A stretch of 64,000 bases of DNA from Sordaria brevicollis. Its lineage: Eukaryota; Ascomycota; Sordariomycetes; Sordariales; Sordariaceae. The position numbers were made by a program, and so were the translations under genes. The number at the start of each line of letters is the position of its first letter. Positions within the stretch are counted from its first letter, which is position 1. Positions 45,821 through 59,600 of the stretch are shown one piece after another. The stretch lies in the NCBI GenBank assembly GCA_033439795.1, contig JAUTDP010000001.1:2976001-3040000 (forward strand), read 5' to 3'. Below the pieces are notes generated by a model that was given only the letters and a program-made list of their open reading frames with translations, was not told where the DNA came from and ran no database searches.

Positions 45821-47550
45821 TTAGATCTCATATTGATCCTCGTCGTAGAACCCACCCACCTCACCACCATGACCGCCACTGTTCATTATGGCCATGTTCA
45901 TAGCCATGGAAGGGGTGACATTGGTCGAGGCGAAGTGGCTTGTGTGATTTCCAGCGACAGTAGCAGCAGGTCCTCCTCCTCCGAAGTGGCCATTGGAGCT
46001 GGTAGCGACAGACTGGGAGTAGTGGTTGTCATCCTCATCGTCGCTAACGATGTCGATGTAGTTCGCGCCGGCGTTGCCAACAGCAGAAGCAGGAGTAGAC
46101 TGCTGAGTATTGTTATTGTTGATATGTTGGGAAGTGTAAGCAGGCTGGGCGAAGCCGTTGTTGGCTGAGTAACCGTTCTGGTGGTTGTCAAAGGGCATGC
46201 CGGAGATGGTAGAGCCGGCGAAGCTGGTGTTGACGTTGCCGTCGAAGGACATGCCCGCGTTCATGCTATAGGCCTGGGAATGGGTCTGCTGGGACTGGGC
46301 CTGAGGAGCAGAGGTGGTAGGGGGAAATTCGGGAGCGGGAGTGTGATACTCCGACTCAGCACGGTCGTTGCGGCTGATGTTGTTAGCGGCGGTCTCGAAG
46401 AAACCGTTGTTGGTGGTACCATTGTTGTGGTTACCGTTGCCGGAAGTAGACTGAGCAGGAGGCATGGGAGACGGGCTGGGCATTCTGTCGCCGACTTCGA
46501 AGATCTCGTCGAGAGCCTCAGCCTTAAAGACAGGCTGAGCGATGGGAGCACCAGAGATGCGGCGAGGGGGCAGAGCAGTCTTGATGGGGGTCGTCCTCTG
46601 CTTCTTGGCGGCGTGGCCGCTGGGAGAATCGTCATCCAAAGCCTCATAGTCCACGGGGCCCGCGGACTCGTCCTTATCAGTTGTCGTGGCAGGCTCCACG
46701 TAGCTGGCTTTCTTTGCGGTTGAGCGTCTAGGCTTCGCAGTGGCAGTGCTTCTTCCGGTAGCTGGAGTGGCACGGCTTCTACCGGAGGCCGGAGTACCGG
46801 CGGGACGGCCGCGCTTACGACCGGAGGGAGTCTTCGAGCCCGAGCCGGAAGAGGCGTTGTTAAAAGCTTGGACGGGGTCATCGCCATTATCCGCCGCGGT
46901 CTTCATCGCTTCAGCGGCGTTTTTGATGCCGCGAAACTGAAATTGGAGGCCATCAGCCGTGGACTCGCCGAACATTCTGGCGATCTCTGATGGAAAAAAA
47001 GACGTTAGCAAGAGTCCAACAAGACTACGAGAATGATGTAAAGTGATTCTGAAATGGGAATGATCAGAGATGAAGGAATGATGTCGGAGTGTCTGCGGTG
47101 ATGATGTTGTCAAGATGCTCTCATACCGCCGGGGTCCTGCTGGATGTCGATCGTCTCCGGTTCGATGCCCTTTGCAACAGCCATGCGCAAGAACTCCGCC
47201 TGCTTGCGGACAGGGCGGAAGCGATGCTCAATGGCACTCGTGGATGTCGATTTGCCATAGTGCTGTGCGATTGCTGGGGAACTCATCAGTAAGCTTGAGT
47301 TGCGACTCGGGCCACTGGAAGAGCTGAGACTGGTGATGGTGACGGCTTCGTCAGGCGTTCATGTCGAAAGCGCCGAATACGTGAGAAAGCAGGAGCCATG
47401 GACCAGAACAGGTCGAGTAATGATGTGAAGGGATAGGATCGAGGAAAGTGTATAATTACCCTTGTAGTTGAGCCTGAGGTCAGGATGGGCGGCAATGACG
47501 GCCGCCAAAAGGCGCGCCTGAGCCTCGTAGGTTTTGAAGTTGGCAGGCAT
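45821..47550 (-). CDS. AT-hook protein of unknown function
   Basis: Exons on the minus strand are 47550-47460, 47273-47127 and 46986-45821, giving 467 aa. The introns (186 and 140 nt) have GT-AG ends and join one frame. Residues 1-115 form a compact helical region that looks like a small DNA-binding or helix-turn-helix module: YEAQARLLAAVIAAHPDL then YKAIAQHYGKSTSTSAIEHR. A weaker second copy may be IARMFGESTADGLQFQFR. A canonical AT hook RKRGRP follows at 136-141 with Ser/Thr/Arg-rich flanks, suggesting minor-groove binding in nuclear AT-rich DNA. The rest is Asn/Ser/Gln-rich and probably disordered. YIDIVSDDEDD at 389-399 fits a SUMO-interacting motif. I do not recognise the family. A nuclear chromatin or transcription role is inferred, not shown. 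Confidence 0.85.
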
Positions 47551-49592
47551 TTTGATGCTATCTTGGGATTGTTAGTCAATATTGCGAAGCAGGTATGACT
47601 GGGAGGGTACGAACTGAGTGTTGTTCGAGTGGATCGACAGTTGAGCGAAGTGCAGGCTGGAAGTTCCGAGGAGGTTGGACAAGTTCTGGAGAGGGTTGGA
47701 CGCGTCTTGCTTGAGTTGTTCGGTGGAAGAGAGAGCTGTGGGAGAGGGAGAAATTAGAAATACTTATAGGCAGTCCACCAGAGGGTGCTCCGTGATTGTA
47801 CTTCTTGGTGTTCCTCCGGGGGCTGGTGAATTTGTGGAAGAAGTGAGAAGAAAACGCGGATGGGCGGGGTTGAAGGTAAAAATTCAAACAGTGAGAGCAG
47901 CTGGGAGTGTAAGATCGAAGTTGGGAGTCATGGGCAACGGGAGAATTTCACATCAGACGGTAATTTTCCAACTATCTCTCTCGTCTCATGCCCTTCGGGA
48001 CGGATAGATTACGCCGAGTGCAAGGCCGAGAAGGCAGGAAGCAAACATACCGGCGTGAGGATTCAACTTTGGTCCGAATTATCGAATTCGAGGCCAGATA
48101 GGTACCCGCTGATGACGACAGTTAGCCAATGTCAACTTGTGGTAGCGGACTGAAGGAGAGAAAGGACAATTTCTTGACGCTCAGGACCAAACAGACTTGA
48201 GAAATGGAAGTGGGGGGGAAGCAAAAAGGCCTAGATAATGACTCCAACGTAAACGAATGGTGTAGACGATGGGCTTTAATCAACTTGAGGGTAACTTCAA
48301 GGCATTGAGAAACACCAAGGAACCCTGAAGACATGCAAGGAAAGTGATCGCAGAGGTGCTCGGCGAGGAGACCTCGATCTCAGGAAGAGTTCAACAGTTA
48401 CATGGCCCACTTTGATATCGAACACCAAGCAGCAGATTTGAACATGAAGCGAGCAAAAGAAAACGAAGTAGCAAAGCAAAACGAAGACGCAATCTTGATA
48501 TTGAGGACTTATGTTCAAATCAACCCATAACTCACCTATGATTGACCCAGCTCTAGATGCCGAACGCGCATCCAGTGTCCCGCAAAGCGAGCAAGCAGAC
48601 GCGAACGAGCTTGGACCCTACCAGGCTAATCCAATCGGCCGTCTAGCTGTTAGTTCACCGTCGACTTAGCATCCAGAGCAGCCGTAATTGCGATTCGGAA
48701 CTAAAGCAGGGCATGGAAGCCTTAAGCTGGCCCTTGTGGACTGTGGTTGCTGGTTGCTGGTTGCTGGTGAGACGGCCCCTATGGTGAAGTAAACAAAGAA
48801 GAGGGGAAGTATTTGAGTGTAACAGATGAAAGCTTGGCTCCAAGGCTTTGTTTACTTTCTGTCAGCCCCCACTTCTTCTCAGTCAGGGGGAACTTTTTGT
48901 TGGCTGCAAGCGAATTCGTTCTGGCAAAGAGAGGAGAGAAGAACGGTTGGGCTTCTTTGGTGAGACGGAAAACGAGTGGACGGGCGCTCTCTTTTTGCAC
49001 TCCACTCGGTCGTGGAAGTTGGTTCAGTTTTGTTTGTCTGGGACTTAGATGGCCGGATATCGGACGCTTGCTGTGTCACAACCCATGGGACTCCTTGGGA
49101 CAAAAGACCACCGAAAACCGCCCTGTTTCTAAGCTCGGGATGGAAAGTTTTGTAGAGCTGATATGAGATGGTTTGAGGCATCTTCAGTCAGCAATTCTGA
49201 CGTGGCTGGGAGTTGTCCGCTATCATGGCTTCACCAGCCAAAAGAGAGAGACAGGGGTGAGCTGCCCACCCCTGACAAAAGTCGCGAACCAAGACTTTTG
49301 TCCTGATACAAGCAAACAAAAACCACCAAGGTCCTAGACTTCTAAAGCCCATGATTGGATGCACTGCTACACCATGAAAAGTAGCCGGACAATCTCGAAC
49401 AAGAAAGGTCGCCACTTTTGGTGCAAGGGATGGGGAGCAAGATGTGTCAAGAATAATATGCAAAAAGGATATCCATCTATAACCAGTTTTCCGAAATCCC
49501 ATGCTGGGTAGAAGCACTTTGTGCCTTCTGGCAACCCAATTCTACATTAAATAATACTCATAACACTTTAACAACTCCTTCTATACCCTCCT
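47551..49592. other. Intergenic region between AT-hook and PQ-loop genes
   Basis: About 2 kb, not RIP-altered, containing the AT-hook promoter at its left and the PQ-loop gene's 3' end at its right. Frames of up to 117 codons lack recognisable features. The pentanucleotide-like run gctggttgctggttgctggt lies near 48749. No RNA gene was recognised. Confidence 0.45.
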
Positions 49593-50587
49593 CTATATTA
49601 TCCTCTTATCAGCGTTCGACGTCCGCCTCGCCGCGACACCTTCACGGCCACTAACCACGCTGTGGCTTCCACCAGGCACCGACGGGTAGTCCTCAAGGGG
49701 GTGGTCCTTAATCACACCGGAGGCCCCATCGCCGCTTCCATACATCAGATACTGGACACCCAAGTAGGAGTCACAGCAGGCCTGGAAGATGCCGCAGCCC
49801 TTGAAGGACCAGGGGATTTCAGAGGACGAGGTGAAGAACCAAAACATCTTCATGGCGTCACCGGCCAGCCACATGGCTAAGACCGAAACGCGGAAACCCT
49901 TGCACGAGCGCGACTTGTGGTTGACGAGGATCTGCGGGATGGGCAAGGTCGCTTCGATGGAGAGACCGATGTAGCCGATCATGGAGGAGTAGGACGCGTA
50001 GAGGGACTCGAAGGGCGAGAAGAGGATCTGGCAGGCGACGAGGCCGGCGAAGAGGTAGAAGACGAATTGCCAGTATCTGTGTGATTTCCAGGTCAATTTT
50101 CACTATTCCTATCAAAATGGACTCTGATTGGGTTACGTACGGCTTGGGCGACTTCCACTGCCAAAAGTTGTATGGACGCTGGAACTCCTCGTCTTGCGCC
50201 TTCGCAAAGGGAACGGCAGCGTCACCACCCCTGGAGGACGGGGCAGGACGGTGGTCCAGCGCGACCTTGAGGAGCACAATCTGGACTCCGACCATGATGA
50301 GAGCCTGGATAAGCAGGGCGGTATCATATTTTGCTCCGGGATAGTAGAATATCCTGCGAGACTCGGATGTTAGCTGGAGTCGCAACTCACAATCAGGAGC
50401 TTGAGCCGGGCGCAACTAACCTGAGGAGAGAAGCAACAAGCATGATCAGGGGAATGTCCAAAGAGAAGCCAGCACTGGACTTGGCCTTGTGCATGGAGTG
50501 TGCCTGGTCGCCATAGGAGAGGATGGGCGAGAGGACGATGAAGAGGGGAGTGATGCTCCCCGAGAGAGCCGTAAGCCACCACCACAT
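49593..50587 (-). CDS. PQ-loop repeat membrane protein (Any1/SLC66A2-like)
   Basis: Polytopic membrane protein of the PQ-loop family. Exons on the minus strand are 50587-50421, 50353-50141 and 50076-49593, giving 287 aa; introns are 67 and 64 nt. Hydrophobic segments lie at about 5-25, 45-57, 65-80, 129-147, 155-172 and 186-200. The clear PQ motif is LPIPQILVNHKSRSCKG (P174-Q175); the first repeat has the degenerate LSPILSYGDQ. Family size and pattern fit yeast Any1/Cfs1 (YMR010W) and human PQLC1, which act at Golgi/endosome membranes and genetically oppose phospholipid flippases. The C-terminal 50 residues are polar and probably cytosolic. The donor of intron 2 was chosen as CC|GTACGT because it alone keeps frame into YWQFVFYLF. 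A specific role in this organism is inference. Confidence 0.9.
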
Positions 50588-51530
50588 TGTGTTGGAGGGT
50601 TGTAGTGACGGCGCGCAGTCGCCGCGTCGGAATATATATGATTAGGACGCGACGGTGTTCACGTCGTCGTAAGAAGTATGTATCGTCGCGTTTCTCGTTG
50701 GTGTTGCGGTATCCAAAATCTGTACGCGACGAGGAAAAGGGGGTCGAATGGGATCGTCGAGAGACGGATTATCGAGGACTGATGCGTTTGGTCGTGCGAC
50801 GCATAGATATCAATCCGTGTATCGTGACGAACGTCGTGGTACACCCAAGAAAAGAATAAAGTAAGATTAAAACAAAGATATGATCACCACACAGAAAAGG
50901 AGTGAAAAAAAAAGAGTTCCAAAGCGGAAAGTTGGATCCATGGTTCACCGATCCGCTGGACTCGGACTCGGCGTCTTTCCTTGCCCTGCAAGGTCCAAGG
51001 CGGGAGCCCGAAACGTGGGGATTTTTTGACCCCTGGAGACCAGAATTAAGAACCAATTGGCGTCGATCTCGGAAGGGGACCGGCACTGATGCCCCTGGAA
51101 CGCGATTGGCGATGTGGGCCTGGAATTGGGGGTATAGTGTATGTGTATATCTCAGGTATTCGAAGTCGTGGCCACCATACCTCTTCACAAAGTTCGATGA
51201 GGTCAAGGGAATCAGAAAAAACATCTGATGAATAGTGGGCACATTTTACTATCTGGAAAGGCACTGTTGACAACTTTCATCGTATCTACCTACCGGTACT
51301 CTGTACGCGGATAGAGTCATATACCTTCAAGGTACTTAGGAAGGTGGACCCGCACTTACACTCCAACCCTTGAAAGTTCGTTAGCGCGGTACTTGCGGGG
51401 CTTCTAGTAAGAAAAAATAGGGGAAGAAACAGGGGGGTTAGACCAATTGAAAACCACGATTCTGTACAGATGGGGCGCCTAGATATTGAATAGGGACAAT
51501 AGAGTTACGGAGAATAGTTGATTTTCCTAT
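50588..51530. other. Intergenic region right of the PQ-loop gene
   Basis: Presumed promoter of the PQ-loop gene followed by DNA of unknown content; AT content rises sharply after about 51530 where RIP-altered sequence begins. A 157-codon frame at 50769-51242 (minus) has no recognisable domain. Confidence 0.45.
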
Positions 51531-51564
51531 ATTAAAAAGCTAGAAACCCGAGTACTATTTCGTA

Positions 51565-52650
51565 ATTAATATATCTACCTAATAATGCGTATGCCTACCC
51601 TTTGCCTTAATGACCGCTTGGATTCTTTTAGGTATAGTGTATACTAACCGTCGAAGGTAATCTTTTAGAACCGTTGCCTATACCCTTTCGATTGCGGTTT
51701 TGAAGGTATTTTTAATTAGTTTAATTAGGTACTCGCGTTTAATTTAATTTTTTATAAAAGATTAGACGTTTTCGATGGGATTAAGGTCGGGGGAGTATAA
51801 TAACTATAGGATAATTTTATTAGAATTGAATAATTTGGCTATAATTATTTTCGTCGATTTGGATTTATATAAAGGAGTATTTTTTTATATAATTATATAA
51901 TTCGGGTTTTTTTATTAAAATTAGTAGAGTAGAGGAAGGATATATTTTTAATAAAAATTATTAATTATTATATTTTAATCCTTTTTTTAAATTATAAAAG
52001 TCCCTTTTTTATTATTTATAAAATATATTTAGAATATTTACCCCTTAATCCGTTATTTAACCTTTATAAAGTTTTCGAGTTTTTTACCTTTGAAAATTAT
52101 AATAAAACGGCAACCTTTATTAATATTATTTATTTACATTTTATTAAATTAAATTTAAGATTCCTATTCGATTTTAATTAAGTTAGTAAATTATAGGGCA
52201 AATTTGAAATAAGCTTATCGATTAACTTTAATAAGGGGGAATCGCATTAGTTATTTTAAACGGCGGATACCTTCCTATTTTATAATTACGCGGATAGTAC
52301 AGTAGTTATAGAATATAAGTTAAAAGATTCGTTTTTAGAATTCTTACTATAAGAAGAATTTTTTCGATTTAGTAGGGGTATTAATATATTTTTTAAGAAT
52401 ATTAATTAATTCCCTTAAAATTCGAAGGGCTTTATTATTGTTTTTATATTTAAGGATAGTTTTATAGAAGTAGGTATATTAAATTTATTTATTTATATAT
52501 TAATAATTTAATACGAATAATTTTATTTTAAATAATACGTATTTAATAATAAAGTTTATATATTAAATAATTATTTTCTATTTTATTTTAATATAGGTGT
52601 ATAGAATTTTATAAATAATACACTCTTTATAGGTAGTAAGCGGTAATTTT
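51565..52650 (-). mobile_element. Tc1/mariner transposase remnant, RIP-degraded
   Basis: The minus strand reads a degenerate DD34E-type transposase. LLYSPDLNPIENV is intact at 51762-51797, ending in a stop where TGG (Trp) is expected. A segment with N instead of the active-site D (IIIQKNTPLYKSKSTK) lies at about 51855-51900. The typical C-terminus IQAVIKAKGRHTHY ends at a stop at 51579-51581. These are in the right order and spacing for Tc1. I could not find matching inverted repeats, so the ends are estimates. It is a different element from the one at 27-31 kb: the C-terminal motifs are different. Confidence 0.8.
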
Positions 52651-53489
52651 TATTTACCTTTAAAGGAAGGGTATTAAATAAATAAAAATTTAGCGGTATT
52701 AATAATACTTATTAATATAAATAAAATATTTATATTTATACGCGCGCTAGGAAATAGTAAAAATAACGGCTCTTACAATAGGGATAAAGGTAATTTACGG
52801 TTATTAGGTTACGTACGGCGTTAAAGCTACAGTAGGGTTAGGCTTTCGAAAGTAAGCGACGATAATTTTAGGAAGGGGGTAAACGTTAAGGATAATAATT
52901 AGTAATAAATAACGTATATTAATAATTTTTAAAACCGATATTAATTAAAGTTAATTCGGTTAGCGGTAATTCGAATTATAATACGTTGATTTTATTCGGG
53001 GTTAAAGGGTAGGATATATTAACCGTTACGCGGTAGGGACTTTTCGACGCCATAAATATTATAATTGTAATTTGAATTATTAATGTAAATAAAACTCTTT
53101 TTTTCGTCGTAATCGGTATTATTATTATTTTTATAGTATTATTATTAGTCTTTATTTTAGGGTTAAAGTAGGGGAGGGTTAACGAATTAAGGTAATTAAT
53201 AGCGGAGTAATATTAAAAATAGAAAGTTAATATAATTATTGAAAGTAAAGAAATTAAAAGGGTATATTAAAAAGGGAAAGAAAAAGTTATATATTAAAAT
53301 AGGGAAGAAAAACAACCCCAAACAACCACTACCACTACAATAATTGGGAAAGGAGCTATATCAAAAACTTCGAATAAGACTAAAAGAATAGAGAGAAGAA
53401 CAAATCTATAAGGGAGAAAAGAGTAATCTAACAATAGGAATATTTTTTTCGACTTAATTGTATCTTTTTTTTTATTTATTATAGAGGTA
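52651..53489. other. AT-rich stretch between two transposons
   Basis: RIP-altered at the left, less so near 53300-53490. No motif recognised. Confidence 0.35.
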
Positions 53490-53494
53490 GGGTT

Positions 53495-53698
53495 TGTCAC
53501 GATACCGATCTAGCAGAGGCTTAGAAAAGACGTATTATTATACGAAGAGGAGAAAATCGAGAGAGAGTAGCGAAAACTCTGCTCTCGGACTATATATATA
53601 AATGAGGTAGAAATATAATTATAGGCACAACTATACTCCGCCGGTAATTCGGTACTAAAACGCTTAAAGAGCGCTACCGATAATCTAGTACCGTAATA
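53495..53698 (-). repeat. Gypsy LTR, left copy (3' LTR)
   Basis: 204 bp, collinear with the right copy without indels; differences appear to be transitions. Contains the conserved block GACGTATTATTATACGAAGA. Confidence 0.9.
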
Positions 53699-56600
53699 AT
53701 ACCCCCGGCTCCAAAACGCAATTAATTTTAATTATTAATAAAATTAATATATTAATACCCTTATAGGCTAATTAATAAACTATGGGTATAATAGTAGCGG
53801 GTGGCTTATACTATTATACGCGTTGAATTTAATAATTTACTTACCGCGGCGGTTATAAATAGTACTATATTAAACCGAATCCGGATAACTAAAATAATAT
53901 ATAGGCCTATAATTCTTCCCCTCCTACCTTAATTAAATCTTTAAACCTTTAAATTTTCTTTCTCTCCTTCCCTTCTTTTCTATAACCTTTATTAACGCAA
54001 TTCTAGCGCTCCTTAAATTCCTCGCATAATAAATACTCCTTCTTCGCTTATAATAAGGTAAATTTTTTAAAAATTTTGCGCATTTCCTTAATATTATTAT
54101 ACCTCCTCGCTATTACCCTTATAAGGATCCTAACGTAATTCTTATTAAAAGTATAAATTATATAATTTATTTAAGATTTATTATTAAAAATATTATTTTA
54201 AATAATAACGTTCCTATAATATTTTAATGCTTTTACCCTTTAAGTAAGAAGAAGAAATATTACGAATATATTAATTATAAAACAGAATTATAATAAAATA
54301 AATTTAATTTTTTTTTTTTTTTTTTTTTTTTAATTAACGTTTTATTAACGAAATAAACCCACTATCCTAATAATTAGCGATAAAACCAATATCGCTACCC
54401 TAATTCGTTAATTAATTAAATTTTAAGAATATAATACTAATAAAACTTTCGTCTAAAAGGAGGCGTTACGTACGTATATTATAATCGCTATTAAAAATCT
54501 CCTAATATATTTTAATACCGTTAAAACGGTTATTAAAACCGAATTTAGGCTTTTAAACCTTAAAAAGGCTATTAAAAATATTATAGATATATTATCGAAG
54601 GGTAAGTGAATATATAATATAATACTAATTATTCTATAATACGCCGTTATTAAAAAAATCGCCGATAAGCGTACTTAAATTTTAATATAATCGGCTCTTA
54701 AATATCCCGTTATAAATATTCCTATATAAGAATATTAATATTAAAAAGAAACTTAATTAATACGTTTTATTTATAATAACCCCGGTTAATCGATTTAATT
54801 TCTTATTAAAAAGCGTTTTTATAATATAATTAAAACGGAAGTAATTCGTATAATTAACGTTACCGAAAATACTAATCCCGAATATTAAGAAGAGGAAATT
54901 ATATAAATTATAAATAATTTCCCTATATAAATTCTCATTTAAGTAGCCGGTAAAACGTCGAAATTTCGCCTCGGAAATAATAAATTTTAATAAAAAATAA
55001 TTAATAAAAATATAATACCTCAATAGGAAAATAATAATAAAAATATAATTCTATTATTATATTTTATTACGAAGAAATATTAAAAAAAATAAAATTTAAA
55101 GTTTAAATAATATAATTATATAATTTATAAATTAAAACCGTAAAAAAAGACTATAAAAGCGTATTATAATATATACGTAAGAAACCGTAGGGACGTATTA
55201 TAATTTATATACGAGAAACCGAAGGGCGTATTATAATTTATACGTAAAAAATAATTTAAGTTCGGGCGAATTGTTAATTACGCCGTATTCCCTTAAAGCT
55301 TCGTTTAATTCTTATTAATATTAAATTCGAAATCCTATTAAATTTAAAGCTTAATTTATATGGGTATTTAATATAGAAATCTTAAATATTGCTTATATTA
55401 ATCTAAAAATCCTTTATAGGGCGCTAATCCGGCGGGTAAAATCGGGGCTATTTAATCCTATAGAATAATTTACCTTCTAAAAACTATTTAGAATTAAAAA
55501 TATATTCGAAATATTATTCTTTTTTATTAAATATCGTTTTAAAAACGACGGCGCCCTTTATTTATTAATCGAAAATTTTATTAAAAATTTTTTAACTGGG
55601 TAAACCCTTTTAATAAAATTGGATAAAGAAAATATAAAAAACGGAAAAGATTTTATATACTATATTTATAATAAAAGTAATTACCTAATAATATACTTTT
55701 TTAACGACGAACGGGCCTACCTACTTATTGGCCAATTTAAAAAACGGGCGGCCTTAATTTTAATATTTAATATTAACCTAAACTTTATCCCCAATTATAT
55801 ACTTTAAGGCGTCTAACCTATAAATATTAATATAACGCCTCTATTTCTCTTAAACCTCCTCTATAAATAAACGGGCCCTAATAATAATATAATTTACGTA
55901 CTCCTTTACTACCTAAGCGTCGAATAATTTTTAATATTATATTAACGATATAAAAACGTTATAACGCTAAAAAAGTTCGGTATTTATCTTCGGGTACTAA
56001 TTATAATTAATAAAGAACGGGGAAAGGCTTATAATTTTTAAAACGTAATTATTCGCTACAAATTTAATAAAGGGTAATTAAATAAATTAATCGTCTTAAT
56101 AATAAAAATAAAAAGCGTATAAATATTATTCGATATAAGCGTTTATAATCTTTATTTAATTATTAATTTTTAAATAAACGGATAAAAAAAGCCTTTATTA
56201 AATGCCGAAGAATCGATAAAATTCCCGCTAAAAAATAATAATAAATTAAAAACCGCGGTTAAAAATAATAAAATCGGGAATACTATATAAATAATAAATT
56301 TCGCGGAAAAAAACGCTAATAATTCCTTTAATAATTAAATTATAAATAGAGACGTAATACCGTATTTTTATTAAACGGTCGATAATTACTATAATATAAA
56401 TATATATCTTCCCGCCGTTTTTAATTTCGGGAAGGGGGCCGATAAAATTTATTAAAAAATCGGACTATTAACGAAACGGGATTAATATAAATTCGAATAA
56501 ACTTAGGGGCGCAAACCTAAAATTCTTAATCTAAGCGTAAAAATAATAACCCTAAACGAAAATAACTATATTTTTAAATAAATTAAATTAAATATAAATT

Positions 56601-59600
56601 TATTGAATAAAATTATAAATCTTAAAATAACCCGGGTAATTATTAAATATTAAATTATAAATACGCTAAAGAATTTAAAAACGAATTTTATTATAAAAGA
56701 GGATAAAAATCCGTTTATTAATTAAAATCCGGCCGTAAAGGATTTTGCAATTTATTATAATAACCCTTACGAATTTTTTAATACGTTTAAGGAATTTTTT
56801 ATAATCGGGGTCTTAAAAGTAAGTAATAATTATAAAAAAATTGGGTAAAACGAAATAAACGGTATTAATATAATTATTAATTAATAATTCGGTATCGAAA
56901 ATTAAAAGCCTTACAAATTATTTATCGTCGCTATTATTATTGTTATTAAGGTCCAATTCCTCGATCCAATTCTCTTTCGGTAGTAAAATACGTATATAAT
57001 TCATTATTTAATTATCGCTGAAATTATGTTTATTTATTAAAATATTTCCGGGTAACCGGGAAAGGGCGTTAAAAACGGTTATATAAGCACTTAGGCGGTA
57101 TATAATTTTAAAGCGGAAATTACTAAAGAATTCGGACTATTAAATCTACCGCTAATTAAAGAATTTTATCGTTATAAAGTATTAGAAGCTCTTATAATTA
57201 ATAATAACCTTAATAATATCTTTAATTCCTTAAAATTCGGGGCGTTACTCTTTGAAAATTTTAACGATAATAAAGAATTCTTTATTATAAATCTTGTAAT
57301 TATATTCGGCTAAAGAGTATTTAAACGAAAAAAAGGTAATAAAATAACGTTTCCCTTCCTTATCGACCTAAAAGAAAATACCGCCGGACGCTTAATTTAA
57401 AGCGTTGATTTCGATAATAATTTAATATTTAAAATAATAATATATAAAAATAAAAACCGAAGTAAAAGCGTTCTTTAAATATTTAAATACCATAACTATA
57501 GTTTTAAATATAGGGCTAACTTACTTATTATAAAATATAAAAGCTATAAAGGGTTAAGCAATTTTAAAAAAGCCTTTAATAAATTTATAATAAAAATTCG
57601 CGAAATTAATAAAACGCTAAAAATCCTTCAAAATTTCTAAGACGCCCTAACCAATAATAGTATTAACCTTTTTAAAATTTATATACAAATTATTGTAAAA
57701 AATAATAAACCTTAAATATTTCGTTTTATATTTATAAAATTCGTATTTCCGAATATCAATAATTAAACTTACCTTTATAAACCTCTCTATAATATTTTCG
57801 AAATAACGTTTATATTCCGCTTTAATCCCGCTATAAATAAATATATCGTTAAAGTAAATTATAATATATTTATTTAAAATATTAAATAAAATATAATTAA
57901 TATAATATTAAAACGACGCCGGTGCGCCTATTATACCGAAATTTATAATAAAATACTCAAAAAGACTAAATTTAATAATAAACGCAATCTTCTACTTATT
58001 GCCTTCAACGATACGTAAATGGTTAAAGGCCGTAATAATATCGAATTTATTAAATTATTTTACCTTACGGAGGGAATTAATTATTTCGCGGATAAGGGGA
58101 ATAGGATATTTATTCTTTATTATAATATTATTCAACCCGCGGTAATCGATGTAAATTCGTACGCTACCTTCTAATTTTCGGATTAAAAATATAAAAGCGG
58201 CCGTAAAGGACGAATTTAGGCGGATAAAATTAAAAATTAAATAATTATTCAAATATTTATATACGATATAAAATTCTTTTTAAAATATAAAGTATAAGTA
58301 ATAATATAAGGGGGTTTAATTAAGAATAAAATTAATTTTATAATCGAAAAAGCGGTAAAATAATATTATTTTTGTAATTTGAGAATTAAAAGCTTTCTAA
58401 AAATAATAAAAATATTCTAATAAAACTTTAATAATTTTTATATAAATAAATATTAATTTTCCGTTAATATATTTTTAAATATCTTCCGCCGAAACGGCCT
58501 AAAATTATAACTACTCTACCACCTAATTTCGGTAATTAATTAAAAATTAATAAAAGGGGATAAATATAAATTAACCGGCAAAAACCGTACGAAATATAAT
58601 ATCGTTGAAATTGTTAAAAATTTAATTAAAATCTTCGGGGTCGGGGTTGGGGAGCGGAATTATAACTGTTAACGAACTACCGTCGGTACTAGGGAGAAAT
58701 ATTATAATTTTAATAAAAGAATAAAATTAATTAAGAATATATTTAAAAACCTCTACGCTAAATTCCTCGTATACTAAAATAAAATTAAAAGTAAATAATA
58801 AGCGGATAATTACGTCCTACGGCTAATTATAGCTATTCGGGCGGGAATAAACTTTTAAAATATAATAGAAAGAAATAAAATAGTAGCGAAATTTTTATAA
58901 TTTAGCGGAAGATTGGGTTAAATTTCGAAATACGGGCCTAATCTTTAATAATATCCGAAAGGCTGTAATTAATAAGAAAAGGTTTAATATATTTTTAATA
59001 AAGGGCGAAGGAAGTAAAAGTATTTCCTTAATAATAAAATTAAGGAAATTTATAGTACTTTATAACTAATCTACGGCAAAATTATACCTTTTTAACTAAA
59101 GGAAACTAAAAATAATATCGGGGTTATTAAAAAGCTAAATAAAAAGAATAAAACGATTTATAAAAAAATTAATAAAATAAAATATAATATAAATATAAAA
59201 AATAGAACTTCCTTTATAATTATCGGCTAAATAGAGGGTATAAGGGTAATAAAAAGGTATTAAAGGGAGAATATAACGTTATATAAAGGAAAAATTAATA
59301 AAGCCTATCGGCGAATATTTAAAATCGATTATTATAAAATATAACGTTTCGGGGGCGTTACTAAAGCGAATAGAATTTAAAAAAGAAAAATTAATATTTA
59401 ATTTTATAAAATATAAATATAAATCTTCTAATTCCTCTATATTATATTTTTAACGGCGACTTTTATTAAAAATTAAACTTTTCCCGCCTTAAGCGTCGGC
59501 GTCGAAATTAGGGCGTTTTAAATAGGAATAGAAATTTAAACCTTATATTTCGCTTTAATTATATAAATTATAATATAATAACCGGCCCTACCGTAATATA

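Noticed and set aside
55619..55807. 62-codon plus-strand open frame inside the Gypsy element
   Set aside because: Antisense to the element's coding direction, in AT-rich RIP DNA; no motif.
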